Shown piece after piece: positions 36,891-47,009 of a DNA stretch of 64,000 nt. The notes below the pieces were generated by a model. That model was not told the origin of the DNA. It ran no database searches and was given only the letters and a program-made list of their open reading frames with translations. The position numbers were made by a program, and so were the translations under genes. The DNA is taken from assembly GCF_013456555.2 (NCBI RefSeq), contig NZ_CP059154.1, positions 2,852,001 to 2,916,000 of the forward strand, given 5' to 3'. Origin of the DNA: Natrinema zhouii. Its GTDB lineage: Archaea; Halobacteriota; Halobacteria; Halobacteriales; Natrialbaceae. How positions within the stretch are numbered: the first letter of the stretch is position 1; each line of letters begins with the position of its first letter.

Positions 36891-39674
36891 TTATTCCGTG
36901 AGCAGGCGACGGAGCACGAGGTGCAACACGCCGCCGTTCTCGACGTACTTGACCGCCGCGGGCGTGCCGACCTGCGCGGTCACGTCGAACTCGGTCGTCT
37001 CGCCCGCATCGTCTTCCGCGACGACAGTGAGTTCGGCGTTGGGCTCGAGGCCGTCGTCGAGCCCGCGAATATCGAACGTTTCGGTCCCGTCGAGACCGAG
37101 TTCCTCCCAGCCCTCGCCGTCTTCGAACTGGAGGGGCAGGACGCCCATGCCGAGGAGGTTGTCACGGTAGATCCGCTCGTAGCTCTGACCGATCGTCGCG
37201 CGGATGCCCAGCAGATCGGTCCCCTTGGCTGCCCAGTCGCGGCTCGAGCCGGTGCCCAGCTCCTCGCCGGCCATGACGATGAGCGGGATGTCGTCCTCGC
37301 GGTAGCGCTCGCTCGCCTCGAAGACGGTGGTGACTCCCGGCTCACTCTGTTCGCCGCTCGTCTTTTCCGAGGCGCTCCGCGCCTCGCTCTCCTCACCGGT
37401 CGGGTGGTGAATCGTGTAGCCGCCTTCCTTCCCATCTAGCAGCTGGTTCTCGATGCGGACGTTCGCGAAGGTCCCTCGCATCATGACCTCGTGGTTCCCG
37501 CGGCGGGAGCCGTAGGTGTTGAACTCGTAGGGTTCGACGCCGCGTTCGCTCAGCCACTGGCCGGCGGGCAAGTCCTCGCTGAACGGCCCCGCGGGGCTGA
37601 TGTGGTCGGTCGTCACCGTGTCACCAAGCGTGAGCAGACAGCGGGCGTCCGCGATGTCGGAGACGCCGGGTTCCTCGAGCGGGAAGTCCTGGAAGAACGG
37701 CGGCTCGCGGATGTACGTCGACTCGTCGTCCCAGTCGTAGACCTCGCCCGTGGGCGCGTCGAGGGCTTCCCAGCGCTCGTCGCCCTCGAAGACGCTCGCG
37801 TACTTGTCTCTGAACAACTCGGCGGAGACGCTCTCGTGGATCGTCTCTTTGACCTCCTGTGGGTCCGGCCAGATGTCCTCGAGGAAGATTTCTTCGCCGT
37901 CGTCGTTCGTCCCGATCGGTTCGTTCTCGAGGTCGATATCCATCTTGCCCGCGAGGCCGTAGGCGACGACCAGCGGCGGGCTGCCGAGATAGTTCGCGCG
38001 GATCTTCGGGTGGATGCGCGCCTCGAAGTTGCGGTTGCCCGAGAGGACGCTCGTCGTCCACAGGTCGTGTTCGTCGATGGCCGCCTCGATGGGCGCTGCG
38101 AGCGGGCCGGCGTTCCCGATGCAGGTCGTACAGCCGTAGCCGACGACGTGGTAGCCCAGTCCCTCGAGGTCGTCCAGCAGATCGGCCTGTTTGAGGTACT
38201 CCGTGACGACCTTGCTGCCGGGTGCGAGGCTGGTCTTGACGTACTCGGGCACGTCGAGACCCTGCTCGAGCGCGTTGCGCGCGAGCAGTCCCGCGGCGAC
38301 CATCACCGACGGGTTCGAGGTGTTCGTACAGCTCGTGATCGCGCTGACGAGGACGGAGCCGTGGCCGATCTCGACCTCGGTGCCGTCCTCGAGCGTGACC
38401 GGAATCTTCTCGTCGAGGCCGGGCTGGTCCTTGGCGACGAGTCCGCCGTCGCTCTCCGCTGCACCACTGTCAATAACGCCCTCCTCTGCGAGCAGCGTCG
38501 GGAAGTGCTCGTCCAGATCGCCCATCGGAATGCGGGCGTGGGGCTTCTTGTGGCCCGCGAGGCTGGGTTCGACGGTGCCGAGGTCGAACTCGACTTCCTC
38601 GGTGAACTCCGGATCGTGCTCGCCGAAGAGGCCCTGCGCCTCGAGGTACTCCTTGACCAGTTCGATGTGGTCGTCGTCGCGGCCGGTGAGCTCGAGGTAG
38701 TCGAGCGTCGCGTCGTCGACCGGGAACATGCTGATCGTCGATCCCTGCTCGGGGGCCATGTTGGCGATCGTCGCGCGGTCGGCCACGGAGAGCTGAGAGA
38801 CGCCGGGGCCGTAGAACTCGACGAACTTGTCGACGACGCCAACCTGGCGGAGCTTCTCGGTGATGTGGAGTACAAGATCGGTCGCGGTCGCGCCCTCCGG
38901 GAGTTCACCGGACAGGCGGACGCCGACGACTTCGGGCAGCGTCATGGTGATGGGCTGGCCCAGAAGGGCTGCCTCGGCCTCGATGCCACCGACACCCCAC
39001 CCGACGACGCCGATGCCGCCGATCATGGGGGTGTGGCTGTCGGTGCCGACCAGCGTGTCGGGCAGGAGCCACTGTTCACCGTCTTCCTCGCGTGCGTGCA
39101 CGACCTTGCCGAGGTGCTCAAGGTTGACCTGGTGGACGATGCCCGTTCCCGGTGGGACGACGTTGAAGTCCTCGAACGCCTGTTCGGCCCACTTGATCGC
39201 ACGATAGCGCTCCTCGTTGCGCTCGTACTCGAGTTCGACGTTCTGTTCGTAGGCGTCCTCGCTGCCGAAGTAGTCGACCTGCACGCTGTGGTCGATCACG
39301 AGGTCGCAGGGGACCTCGGGTTCGACGACCGAGGGGTCCTTGCCCGCGCGGTCCGCGGCCGATCGCAGCGCTGCGAGGTCGACGACTGCGGGAACGCCGG
39401 TCAGGTCCTGGAGAACGACGCGCGAGGGCTGGAATGGGACCTCGACATCGGGGACGTTCGGTTCCCACGAGGCCGCGTTTTCGACGTCCTGGGCTGAAAT
39501 CATCTCGCCGTCGGCATTTCGGAGGACGGACTCGAGCAGCACCCGAATACTCACGGGCAGTTTCTCGAGGTCACAGAGGCCCTGTTCCTCGAGCACCGTG
39601 AGGTCGGCCATCTTGTAGGTCTCGCCGCCGTGTTCGATCTCCCGGATCGCATCCGAGAACGTATCAGCTGACAT
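36891..39674 (-). CDS. acnA: Aconitate hydratase (AcnA type)
   Basis: This 927-residue TCA-cycle enzyme isomerises citrate to isocitrate through a 4Fe-4S cluster. The cluster Cys motifs SCTNTSNPS and GCTTCIGNAGP are both present, and the C-terminal swivel domain carries GEELGTGSSRDWAAKG. The protein is slightly longer than usual because of an insertion (about residues 795-825, Glu/Ser/Ala-rich) not seen in bacterial AcnA. An AT-rich promoter (about 39755-39770, minus strand) lies upstream. Confidence 0.96.
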   Translation of the reverse strand: MSADTFSDAIREIEHGGETYKMADLTVLEEQGLCDLEKLPVSIRVLLESVLRNADGEMISAQDVENAASWEPNVPDVEVPFQPSRVVLQDLTGVPAVVDLAALRSAADRAGKDPSVVEPEVPCDLVIDHSVQVDYFGSEDAYEQNVELEYERNEERYRAIKWAEQAFEDFNVVPPGTGIVHQVNLEHLGKVVHAREEDGEQWLLPDTLVGTDSHTPMIGGIGVVGWGVGGIEAEAALLGQPITMTLPEVVGVRLSGELPEGATATDLVLHITEKLRQVGVVDKFVEFYGPGVSQLSVADRATIANMAPEQGSTISMFPVDDATLDYLELTGRDDDHIELVKEYLEAQGLFGEHDPEFTEEVEFDLGTVEPSLAGHKKPHARIPMGDLDEHFPTLLAEEGVIDSGAAESDGGLVAKDQPGLDEKIPVTLEDGTEVEIGHGSVLVSAITSCTNTSNPSVMVAAGLLARNALEQGLDVPEYVKTSLAPGSKVVTEYLKQADLLDDLEGLGYHVVGYGCTTCIGNAGPLAAPIEAAIDEHDLWTTSVLSGNRNFEARIHPKIRANYLGSPPLVVAYGLAGKMDIDLENEPIGTNDDGEEIFLEDIWPDPQEVKETIHESVSAELFRDKYASVFEGDERWEALDAPTGEVYDWDDESTYIREPPFFQDFPLEEPGVSDIADARCLLTLGDTVTTDHISPAGPFSEDLPAGQWLSERGVEPYEFNTYGSRRGNHEVMMRGTFANVRIENQLLDGKEGGYTIHHPTGEESEARSASEKTSGEQSEPGVTTVFEASERYREDDIPLIVMAGEELGTGSSRDWAAKGTDLLGIRATIGQSYERIYRDNLLGMGVLPLQFEDGEGWEELGLDGTETFDIRGLDDGLEPNAELTVVAEDDAGETTEFDVTAQVGTPAAVKYVENGGVLHLVLRRLLTE

Positions 39675-39931
39675 ACGTCGTCTTGGCAGCGAGGGGTTTT
39701 GAATCTCCCGGAAACCGCCGATAGACGTGATTTACTCCCATCATTTGCGAAGAACTCATATGTTATTATATGTTACCAGCATTACGAGGGGGACGAACGA
39801 GCAGCCGTCTCCCGGGAGTCGGTTACGAACGATTCTCGCCGGTCGATATCCACCGAACCGGCGGTTACGCGCCGCGGCATCGCTGACACAGCGAGCACGA
39901 ACGCTCAGTGAGTCCGTTCGTTCGGCGGTCG

Positions 39932-40498
39932 CTACGCTCGGACGTACTCTACGAACGCGAACCCGTCGCGGTCGTCACGGGCGATCTCGCGGAACGACTC
40001 GCGGTCCCAGTCGGGAAAGAACGTATCGCCGTCGGGTTCGTCGTGAACCGCAGTCACGACCATTCGATCGACCGCTGGCAGGAACTGTTTGTAGACGGTC
40101 GCACCACCGGCGACAAAAATCCGGTCTGCGCCGTCGTGACGCTCGCGTGCAGCCGTCTCTGCCGTCTCGAGTGCGTCCTCGATCCCGCGCGCAACCACGG
40201 CGTTTTCGGGTGTCTCGAGGGCCTGACTCGTCAACACGACCGTCGTTCGCCCGGGAAGCGGTTCGCCGAGCGTCTCGAGGATCCCCTCATAGGTCACCCG
40301 TCCCATGATGACGGGGTGGTCCATCGTTGTCTCCTTGAAGTGCTCGAGATCCGCGGGGATGTGCCAGGGCATGTCGCCGTCCTTCCCGATGACGTCGTTG
40401 TCGGCGACGGCGACGATCGCGACGAGTTCGCGGTCGGTCTCAAGTGTTGGCTCCGCGTCCGTCGTCATGTCCATCGCCCCGTTCCGATCCCCGCTCAT
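39932..40498 (-). CDS. folA: Dihydrofolate reductase
   Basis: This 188-residue NADPH-dependent enzyme reduces dihydrofolate to tetrahydrofolate. The family motifs AIVAVADNDVIGKDG, PWHIPADLEHFK and IFVAGGATVYKQFL are present. The first about 25 residues extend beyond the usual domain, and later Met codons (residues 9 and 11) are alternative starts. The start overlaps the thyA stop (4 nt), so both come from one transcript, a natural pairing because ThyA produces dihydrofolate. Confidence 0.94.
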   Translation of the reverse strand: MSGDRNGAMDMTTDAEPTLETDRELVAIVAVADNDVIGKDGDMPWHIPADLEHFKETTMDHPVIMGRVTYEGILETLGEPLPGRTTVVLTSQALETPENAVVARGIEDALETAETAARERHDGADRIFVAGGATVYKQFLPAVDRMVVTAVHDEPDGDTFFPDWDRESFREIARDDRDGFAFVEYVRA

Positions 40499-41511
40499 TC
40501 GGCCACCGAAAACTCGAGTCCCTCATGCGATTCGTACTCCCGAAGCTCGACGTCCTCGTAGGACAGTTCGTCGATCGAGACGTCTGCGACCGCGAGCGTC
40601 GGGCGCTCGAGCGGCTCTCGCGACAACTGCTCGAGCAGACCGGGAACGTGATCGAGCCGTTCGTCGCCCTCGGCTTCGGCCGGCGCTTCGGACTCGAGCC
40701 ACTCGCGGATCTCGCGGTACTCCTCGCGCTCGTCGACGTCGGCCAACTTCGACTGGAGGGCCTCGAGATTGTCGGCGTACCAGTCGCCGCGCGCGCCGCG
40801 ACCGCAGTAGACGTGCGTGTCGACGACGGTGTGGGCGAACGTGCCCGGTTCGAAGCCGGTCTGCTGGGCGATCACTTTCGTCAGGAGCGCGTAGGCCGCG
40901 ATATTGAACGGAATCCCGAGGGCGGTGTCGCCAGAGCGCTGCGTGAGGTGGCAGTTCAGCTGGTCGCCCTGCACGTTGAAAACGAACGAGTAATGACAGG
41001 GCGGCAGCGTCGAGACGGCCGCGTTCGCGGGGTGCCACGCGTTGACCACGAGCCGCCGCGAGTTCGGCGAATCCGAGAGCGTGTCGATGATATACTGGAG
41101 CTGATCGAACGTCCGACGACCGTCCGCCTCCTCGGTGACCCACTGATGGCCCTCGTCGGGCCAGGATTCGCCCTTGAGTTGGGCGTCCTCATCCGGGACC
41201 GGAAACCGACGCCAGAAGCGGCCATATGCGGTGTCAAGAAGCCCTTCCTCGTCGGCCCAGGCGTCCCAGATCTTCGTCTCTTCGCGGAGGTCGCGGATAT
41301 GTTCCTCGCCGGAGAGATACCAGCAGACCTCGTGAAGCATTGAGTTCCAGCGGTAGCCGTCCATCTCCTTGGTCGTCAGCAGCGGATACCCCTCCTGAAG
41401 GTCGACCTCGTAGTGCTCGCTGAACGACGAAATCGTGTCGACGCCGGTCCGATTGGGCTTGTGGGTCCCCGTCGAGAGCACGGTGTCGACGAGCTCGAGA
41501 TACTGTCGCAT
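40495..41511 (-). CDS. thyA: Thymidylate synthase (ThyA type)
   Basis: This 338-residue enzyme makes dTMP from dUMP with methylene-tetrahydrofolate as donor, releasing dihydrofolate. The catalytic Cys is C172 in LPPCHYSF, and the C-terminal part has ALGIPFNIAAYALL. The ATG at 41511 is used because the residues before it are atypical. It is about 60-70 residues longer than E. coli ThyA, with acidic insertions after the catalytic core. It is coupled to folA by a 4-nt overlap. Confidence 0.95.
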   Translation of the reverse strand: MRQYLELVDTVLSTGTHKPNRTGVDTISSFSEHYEVDLQEGYPLLTTKEMDGYRWNSMLHEVCWYLSGEEHIRDLREETKIWDAWADEEGLLDTAYGRFWRRFPVPDEDAQLKGESWPDEGHQWVTEEADGRRTFDQLQYIIDTLSDSPNSRRLVVNAWHPANAAVSTLPPCHYSFVFNVQGDQLNCHLTQRSGDTALGIPFNIAAYALLTKVIAQQTGFEPGTFAHTVVDTHVYCGRGARGDWYADNLEALQSKLADVDEREEYREIREWLESEAPAEAEGDERLDHVPGLLEQLSREPLERPTLAVADVSIDELSYEDVELREYESHEGLEFSVAE

Positions 41512-41689
41512 TGCCCGTACTGTAGCGACCGAACGACCATAATAACGCACGATCCGGAAGCCATCATCTAAATTATATCATCGATGACAGCATCGCCGTT
41601 CTCGAGCGCTTCAAATCGCTAGAGGGTGAGCGTAGGCGGCCAGTAGCGGATTTCAAGGCACGATCCATACTCGTTCCGCGGAGGGAAAA

Positions 41690-42403
41690 TCACCGTTCTG
41701 ATACGGAGAGGCGGAGGTCGTGACGCTCGATATCGATCCAAACACTATTTGTATCTGAATTCAGATGTGTGATCGATTTCGTCATTCCGTTGGCCCGGAC
41801 GGTGACATCGTACTCTTTCCCAGCCGCGAAGACATCCCGGAAAGCCACGAGATCGTTCGGCGGGACAGGGATACTATCGTAGACAACACCGCTGTCTGTG
41901 GGGTCGTCGATCGTTACTCGAACGTCGACATGCTCATCGCTATCGTTTGAGATTACGATATCAGACGTCGGTCTGTATCCTTTCTGGAAGCGGATCCCAT
42001 CCGACGAAATTGTGTACACAAACTCGTCGTGCGGTGACTCGGTCGGCCGCAGCGTCCGTTCTGTCGCCGTTTCGTCGGACGACACCGACACAGTGTACGA
42101 TTCCGCCCCCGTCGTGAACAAGCCTCTGACCGGCGTCTCGTCTCCTGGTTTGACTGAGACGGTCTCTTCTTCCGTCGTCCCGTTCGCAGCAGTCACTGCT
42201 ACTGCCGCATCTACTGATCTGTTTCGTTCATTCTGGATCGAAACGACGTACTCGCTTCCTATTTCCGTGAAGTGCACGCGGTCTGCCTCACTTTGAGTGT
42301 TGTTGGAGAATTGTATATTTCCGATACACCCGGCTACCATACTACTTACAAAGAGACTGCCGCCAGCGAGGAGTTCACGTCGTCTCATAGGGCGAGATAA
42401 CAT
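41690..42403 (-). CDS. Exported lipoprotein, unknown function
   Basis: This is a 237-residue protein with an Arg-rich start (MRRRELLAGGSLF), a hydrophobic run and a lipobox (SMVAGC, Cys near residue 26), so it is anchored to the membrane outside. The rest is beta-rich, with two similar Ig-like parts: YVVSIQNERNRSVDAAVAV and IVISNDSDEHVDVRVTI, each followed by a TV-rich strand. The start could also be at Met6. GC content is somewhat lower than its neighbours. The function is unknown. Confidence 0.7.
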   Translation of the reverse strand: MLSRPMRRRELLAGGSLFVSSMVAGCIGNIQFSNNTQSEADRVHFTEIGSEYVVSIQNERNRSVDAAVAVTAANGTTEEETVSVKPGDETPVRGLFTTGAESYTVSVSSDETATERTLRPTESPHDEFVYTISSDGIRFQKGYRPTSDIVISNDSDEHVDVRVTIDDPTDSGVVYDSIPVPPNDLVAFRDVFAAGKEYDVTVRANGMTKSITHLNSDTNSVWIDIERHDLRLSVSER

Positions 42404-42721
42404 CTAATTGTATTTGAATTATTGGCAAGGGAAAAATATCCAATACAGATATTAAATATTCTAGCTATTTAGGCTATAGTAGCCACTGAAACGATGTACA
42501 CACTGATCGCAACGCCATCGTACGGGTCAGGTGCGCAGTGACGTTCTATGGCTACTATAACGGGGATACGGTACCGATGACGGCCGCAACCATCTGCTAC
42601 TTGTTCGCGAGTCTCCGCGACCCGTTTCGACACGACTCTCAGAAGGAAATAGCCACGAGCGTGCATATTTCAGCTCGAGGAAAGAGCAACGCTTACAGGT
42701 TCGTGCGTTCCGCTATCGACC
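42404..42721. other. AT-rich intergenic region with a MITE-like element
   Basis: No gene is seen. The 42400-42480 part is strongly AT-rich and contains the promoter side of the lipoprotein gene. The inverted-repeat element at 42474-42559 follows, and a TATA-like GCTTACAGG (42690-42698) precedes purD. Confidence 0.5.
42474..42559. mobile_element. MITE-like inverted-repeat remnant
   Basis: Terminal arms TATAGTAGCCA and TGGCTACTATA are perfect 11-bp inverted repeats enclosing 64 nt with no open frame. The size and layout resemble small non-autonomous haloarchaeal elements, although no clear target-site duplication is seen. Confidence 0.45.
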
Positions 42722-44014
42722 ATGCGAGAGAACGTGCTGCTGATCGGGGGCGGCGGCCGCGAGCACGCCATCGCCCGCGCGCTCGAGGACAGCGAGGCCG
42801 ACCTGTACGCCTGTGCCGGCAACCGAAATCCCGGCATCGCCCGCATCGCGGCCGGGTTCGAGACGCTCGAGACGACGAATCCGAAAGCGGTCGTCGACTA
42901 CGCCGAGGATGTCGACGCAACCATCGCCGTCATCGGCCCCGAAGCGCCGCTCGAGGCCGGCGTGGCGGACGAACTCAAGGCCGCGGGGGTCTACCCCTTC
43001 GGCCCGAAGGAAGCCGACGCCCGCATCGAGACGGACAAGGCGTTCCAGCGCCGGTTCATGGAGGAACACGACATTCCGGGTTGCCCCGATTTCGAAACGT
43101 TCGACGACATGGAGGCCGCCTGTGACTTCATCGACGAGTACGACGGGGACCTCGCGATCAAACCCGCCGGATTGACCGGCGGGAAGGGCGTCAAAGTCAT
43201 CGGTGATCAGGTCACCGCCGAGGAGGGCAAGGAGTATATCCGCGACGCCGGCTACGACCGGATCGTCTTAGAGGAGCGACTGATCGGCGAGGAGTTCACC
43301 GTTCAGGCGTTCGTCGCGAACGGCGAGTTCCGCACCGCGCCCGCAGTGCAGGATCACAAGCGCGCCTACGAGGGCGACCAGGGGCCGAACACGGGCGGCA
43401 TGGGTAGCTACACCGACGCGACGGACGAACTGCCGTTCATGACCGAAGGCGACTACGACGAGGCGGTCTCGATTATCGAGGCCACCGTCGACGCTCTCGA
43501 CGACTACCGCGGGATCCTCTACGGCCAGTTCATGCTGACGACCACCGGCCCCCGCGTCGTCGAGTTCAACGCCCGCTTCGGCGATCCCGAGGCGATGAAC
43601 ACGCTTCCCGTCCTCGAGACCGACTTCCTCGAGATCCTGACCGCCGCCCGAAACGGCAACGCGCCGCCGGAGCTCGAGTTCGCCTCCAAGGCGACGGTCT
43701 GCAAGTACGCCGTTCCCGAGGGGTACCCGACGGACCCCGAGGCCGGCGCGAAAGTGCAAGTCGACGAAGAGAGCGCGGGCGACGCCCTGCTGTACTACGC
43801 CAGCGTAGACGAGCGCGACGACGGCATCTACACGACCACGTCCCGGTCGTTCGCGCTGGTCGGCGTCGCCGACTCGATCAGCGAGGCCGAGGAAATCGCC
43901 GAGGACGCGCTCGCAGTTGCCGGCGAGGATGGGCTGCGGATCCGTCACGACATCGGAAAGGCGGGGTTAGTCCAGAAGCGGATCGATCACATGACCGAAC
44001 TCCGCGGCGAGTAG
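42722..44014 (+). CDS. purD: Phosphoribosylamine-glycine ligase
   Basis: This 430-residue ATP-grasp enzyme joins glycine to phosphoribosylamine in purine synthesis. The N-terminal VLLIGGGGREHAIARALED is the family signature, AIKPAGLTGGKGVKVIG is the ATP-binding loop and VVEFNARFGDPE carries the metal ligands. It is not in an operon with other pur genes here. A TATA-like element is about 27 nt upstream. Confidence 0.97.
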   Translation: MRENVLLIGGGGREHAIARALEDSEADLYACAGNRNPGIARIAAGFETLETTNPKAVVDYAEDVDATIAVIGPEAPLEAGVADELKAAGVYPFGPKEADARIETDKAFQRRFMEEHDIPGCPDFETFDDMEAACDFIDEYDGDLAIKPAGLTGGKGVKVIGDQVTAEEGKEYIRDAGYDRIVLEERLIGEEFTVQAFVANGEFRTAPAVQDHKRAYEGDQGPNTGGMGSYTDATDELPFMTEGDYDEAVSIIEATVDALDDYRGILYGQFMLTTTGPRVVEFNARFGDPEAMNTLPVLETDFLEILTAARNGNAPPELEFASKATVCKYAVPEGYPTDPEAGAKVQVDEESAGDALLYYASVDERDDGIYTTTSRSFALVGVADSISEAEEIAEDALAVAGEDGLRIRHDIGKAGLVQKRIDHMTELRGE

Positions 44015-44090
44015 CGGCCGATCGCTCTCTCCGCGACCGCGGTCGTACCGCCCGCGCTCAGATCTGCCGGCCCGTACTCGTTTTTCCGTT

Positions 44091-45449
44091 CTACGTCGCG
44101 CTCTCATCGGCGACGTTGTCGACCGTCTCGAGCAACAGTCCTGCACCCAGTTCGATCTCCCGCTCGGTGACGTCGAGCGGGGGCAGCAATCGCAGCGTCT
44201 TGTAGCCACAGCCGAGAGTCAACAGCCCGCGTTCGAACGCGCCCTTGAGCACCGCGTCCCGCCGGTCCTTCGTATCGAACTCGACGGCGAGCATCAGCCC
44301 GCGGCCGCGAACGTCGATCGCGCCGGGTGCGTCGCCGTCCGTGATGGCGTCCTCGAGTCGCGTTCGGAACTGCGCGCCTCGCTCGCGGACGTTCGCGAGC
44401 AGATCGTCCTCGTGGATGGTATCGATCGTGAGCACGCCCTGCATGGCGGCAACGAGATCGCCCGCGCCCCACGTCGAGGAGAGTCGACTCTTTTCTTGGG
44501 GGAAGACGTCCGAACGTGAGATGGTCGCGCCCACGCGGAGTCCCTTCCCGCTGGTGATGACGTCCGGCGTGAGATCGAGGTGGTCGACGGCCCACAGTTC
44601 ACCCGTCCGTCCGAGTCCGGACTGGATCTCGTCGGCGACGATCCGGAGGCCGTACTCCTTGCGCAGCGCCTCGAGGTCGCGGGCGAACTCGGGGTGGGCG
44701 ACTCGATAGCCGCCCTCGCCCTGGATCGGCTCGAGAATCAGGTACGCCACTTCCTCGGGATCGACCACGCCGCGCTCGGGGTGGAGCGCGTCGGCGACGA
44801 CGTTGCCGCCGGGGCCGTCGGTCCGCCAGCGGGTTTCGTACGCCTCGTCGGTCGCGGGATACGGGACGCTGACGACGCCCGGGATTTCGGGGAAGCCGCT
44901 CCGGTGGACGGCCTTCGAGCGATTGAGCGAGAGCGCGCCGAGCGTTCGGCCGTGGAAGGCGCCGTCGAAGGTGAACGCGCGGTGGCCGCCCGCGGCGTAG
45001 CAGATCTTGATCGCGTTCTCGACGGCCTCGGCCCCGGAGTTCGAGAGAAAGACCCGGTCCATGTCGTAGTGGTCCGTCATCGCCACTAACCGATCCATCA
45101 GCTGCGTCGGCCCGGGAAAGTCGGGATCGTCGGGTCGGCCGCCGCCGCTGACGTAGAAGTCCTGCCCCGCGATTTTGAGCGGATCGACGGGATCGAACGC
45201 GCGGAGTTTCTCGCGGATCGTCGGATTGTTGTAGCCCAGCGGTGCGGCCGCGACGTGGCTCGTGAAATCCAGCAGCACGTTGCCGTCGACGTCGGTACAG
45301 AACGGGCCGATCGCGTCGCCGCCCGCGTCCCAGACGAACTCGTAGACGTACGTACTCGGGGCGGCGAACCGATGATGATAGTCGACCCACTCGCTGGCCC
45401 GTTCACCCGGGATCGTTCCCACCGACGGTTCGGCCGTTGCTCGGTCCAT
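44091..45449 (-). CDS. Class-III PLP aminotransferase
   Basis: This 452-residue enzyme is of the acetylornithine/4-aminobutyrate aminotransferase family. It shows LSNSGAEAVENAIKICYAAGG (cofactor phosphate site), FHGRTLGALSLN, the Asp of IVADEIQSGLGRTG and the PLP lysine in VITSGKGLRVGAT. The specific amino donor (GABA, ornithine, diaminobutyrate or similar) cannot be read from this sequence. The ATG at 45449 is supported by a TATA-like ACTTTACACGG about 27 nt upstream, whereas the much longer open frame is not acidic. It is transcribed in the same direction as the membrane protein upstream. Confidence 0.9.
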   Translation of the reverse strand: MDRATAEPSVGTIPGERASEWVDYHHRFAAPSTYVYEFVWDAGGDAIGPFCTDVDGNVLLDFTSHVAAAPLGYNNPTIREKLRAFDPVDPLKIAGQDFYVSGGGRPDDPDFPGPTQLMDRLVAMTDHYDMDRVFLSNSGAEAVENAIKICYAAGGHRAFTFDGAFHGRTLGALSLNRSKAVHRSGFPEIPGVVSVPYPATDEAYETRWRTDGPGGNVVADALHPERGVVDPEEVAYLILEPIQGEGGYRVAHPEFARDLEALRKEYGLRIVADEIQSGLGRTGELWAVDHLDLTPDVITSGKGLRVGATISRSDVFPQEKSRLSSTWGAGDLVAAMQGVLTIDTIHEDDLLANVRERGAQFRTRLEDAITDGDAPGAIDVRGRGLMLAVEFDTKDRRDAVLKGAFERGLLTLGCGYKTLRLLPPLDVTEREIELGAGLLLETVDNVADESAT

Positions 45450-45489
45450 ATGAGACGTTTCGGTCGCCGCCGTGTAAAGTGTTCGAGCC

Positions 45490-46788
45490 CTATATGACGA
45501 GCAGGACCGACGCGAGCGCGCCACCCACCAGCAGAATCGTACTGTAGGCCGCGACCCGGTTCCGGAAGCCGTCGTTCGTCGAGGTCGCCGCCAGCAGAGC
45601 CTTGACCACGATGCTCGAGACCGTCGCGAGCAAAATAGCGATCGTCGCCTCGGCGGGTCCCAGCTGTCCACCGCGGTAGAGGACGACCGCCGAGGTGGTC
45701 GCACCGGCGCTCGAGACGAAGCCGCTGGCGACCGCCGTCGCGTAGAACCCGAGGGTTCCGAACCACGTTTCGGCCAGCGAGCCGAACACGAGGACGGCGA
45801 GGAAGACGGCCCCGAACGCGAGGGCATTTTTCAGCGAAAACGGGCTCTCGAGTTCCATCGGACCGGACTCGCTCCAGTCGGCCGTGAGTGCGGCGACGGC
45901 GAAGGCGAGCAGGATGACGGCACCGAGCGGGACGACCGCTTCGACGAGGATGTCGGAGCCGCTGCCGGCCGTGAAGCCGACCGCGATCGCGAGGTTCCGA
46001 GCGGCCATGGCTGCGTTCGCGAGCAAAATCGCGGCGACGGCGTACGAGGACGCTTCGGGCCGCTGGTTGACGTGATCGAGCATCGTTCCGACGACGGCCG
46101 TCGAGGAGGCTAATCCGCCGAAGAAGCCGGTGATCGCGATACCGCGACCGCCGTAGGTCGAGACGATTGCGTAGTTGGCGATGCCGATCCCCGCGACGGC
46201 AACGACCATCAACCAGATGACCTGCGGCTCGAGCGGGATGATAATGCCCGCGATTTCGGGCTCGTAGGTCGCGGGAAGAATTGGGTAGATGACGAACGCG
46301 AGGATGGCGAACTCCGTGGTCGAGCGCATTTCTTCGCGGGAGAGTCCCCACGCGAACTCGTGGAGTTCGCGCTTCAAGACGAGCAACAGCGACGAGAGGA
46401 CGGCGACGGTAACCCCCTCGAGAATGAAGCCGACGGTGACCAGCGCGCCGACCCCGTAGGCGACGAGCATCGAGACCGAGGTCGTCAGCGAGAGTCCGGC
46501 ATCGTCCTCGCTCATGAGGCCCTGTATTGCGAGTAACACGCCCTGGACGATCACGAGCACACCGCCGAGCACGAGAAGGCTCTCGCCGATGACACCCTCC
46601 GTTTCGACGGCGAGGACGGTAAAGACCGCGGCGAGCAGGCTAATTAGCGAGAACGTTCGGATACCGGCGGACTTCTGGGACCATTCGCGCTCAAGTCCGA
46701 GGAGCATCCCCAGTGCGCCGGCCAGCGCGATCCGAACGACGGTCTCCTCGAGCGGCGCGTCGGCGACCTGCAGCACGACCCCGTTCAC
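45490..46788 (-). CDS. MgtC/SapB and DUF4010 family membrane protein
   Basis: This is a 432-residue integral membrane protein. The N-terminal part (about residues 10-140) has the MgtC-type GMLLGLEREWSQKSAGIRTF loop. The C-terminal half is the DUF4010 domain (VGTMLDHVNQ, then GFVSSAGATTSAVV). The role is not proven, but MgtC relatives act in Mg2+ and membrane-potential control. The GTG start at 46788 is chosen because a TATA box (CTTATATA on the minus strand, 46811-46818) lies about 26 nt upstream; earlier in-frame codons are Arg-rich. It lies just upstream of the aminotransferase gene. Confidence 0.85.
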   Translation of the reverse strand: MNGVVLQVADAPLEETVVRIALAGALGMLLGLEREWSQKSAGIRTFSLISLLAAVFTVLAVETEGVIGESLLVLGGVLVIVQGVLLAIQGLMSEDDAGLSLTTSVSMLVAYGVGALVTVGFILEGVTVAVLSSLLLVLKRELHEFAWGLSREEMRSTTEFAILAFVIYPILPATYEPEIAGIIIPLEPQVIWLMVVAVAGIGIANYAIVSTYGGRGIAITGFFGGLASSTAVVGTMLDHVNQRPEASSYAVAAILLANAAMAARNLAIAVGFTAGSGSDILVEAVVPLGAVILLAFAVAALTADWSESGPMELESPFSLKNALAFGAVFLAVLVFGSLAETWFGTLGFYATAVASGFVSSAGATTSAVVLYRGGQLGPAEATIAILLATVSSIVVKALLAATSTNDGFRNRVAAYSTILLVGGALASVLLVI

Positions 46789-46808
46789 TCCTGATCGTTC
46801 GCCGGGGT

Positions 46809-46818
46809 CGTATATAAG
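46809..46818 (-). promoter_or_regulatory. TATA box of the MgtC/DUF4010 gene
   Basis: GCTTATATAC on the minus strand lies at a leaderless spacing before the GTG at 46788 and thereby decides the start codon. Confidence 0.6.
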
Positions 46819-47009
46819 CAACTTGCCAGCCGGAAGCGCGCAATCGGCTCGCCTCGCGGCTCCTCGAGCCAGCAGCCGAGAGTAGCGACTGAAACCGGCC
46901 ACATCGATGCACGAGTGGTGTGCGATCGGGTGGACTGAGCATCAATTGCTCCCGTCACCCCGGACGGTTGAGCCGGCGACCGTGGAACTACTCGAACGTC
47001 GGGACCGTG

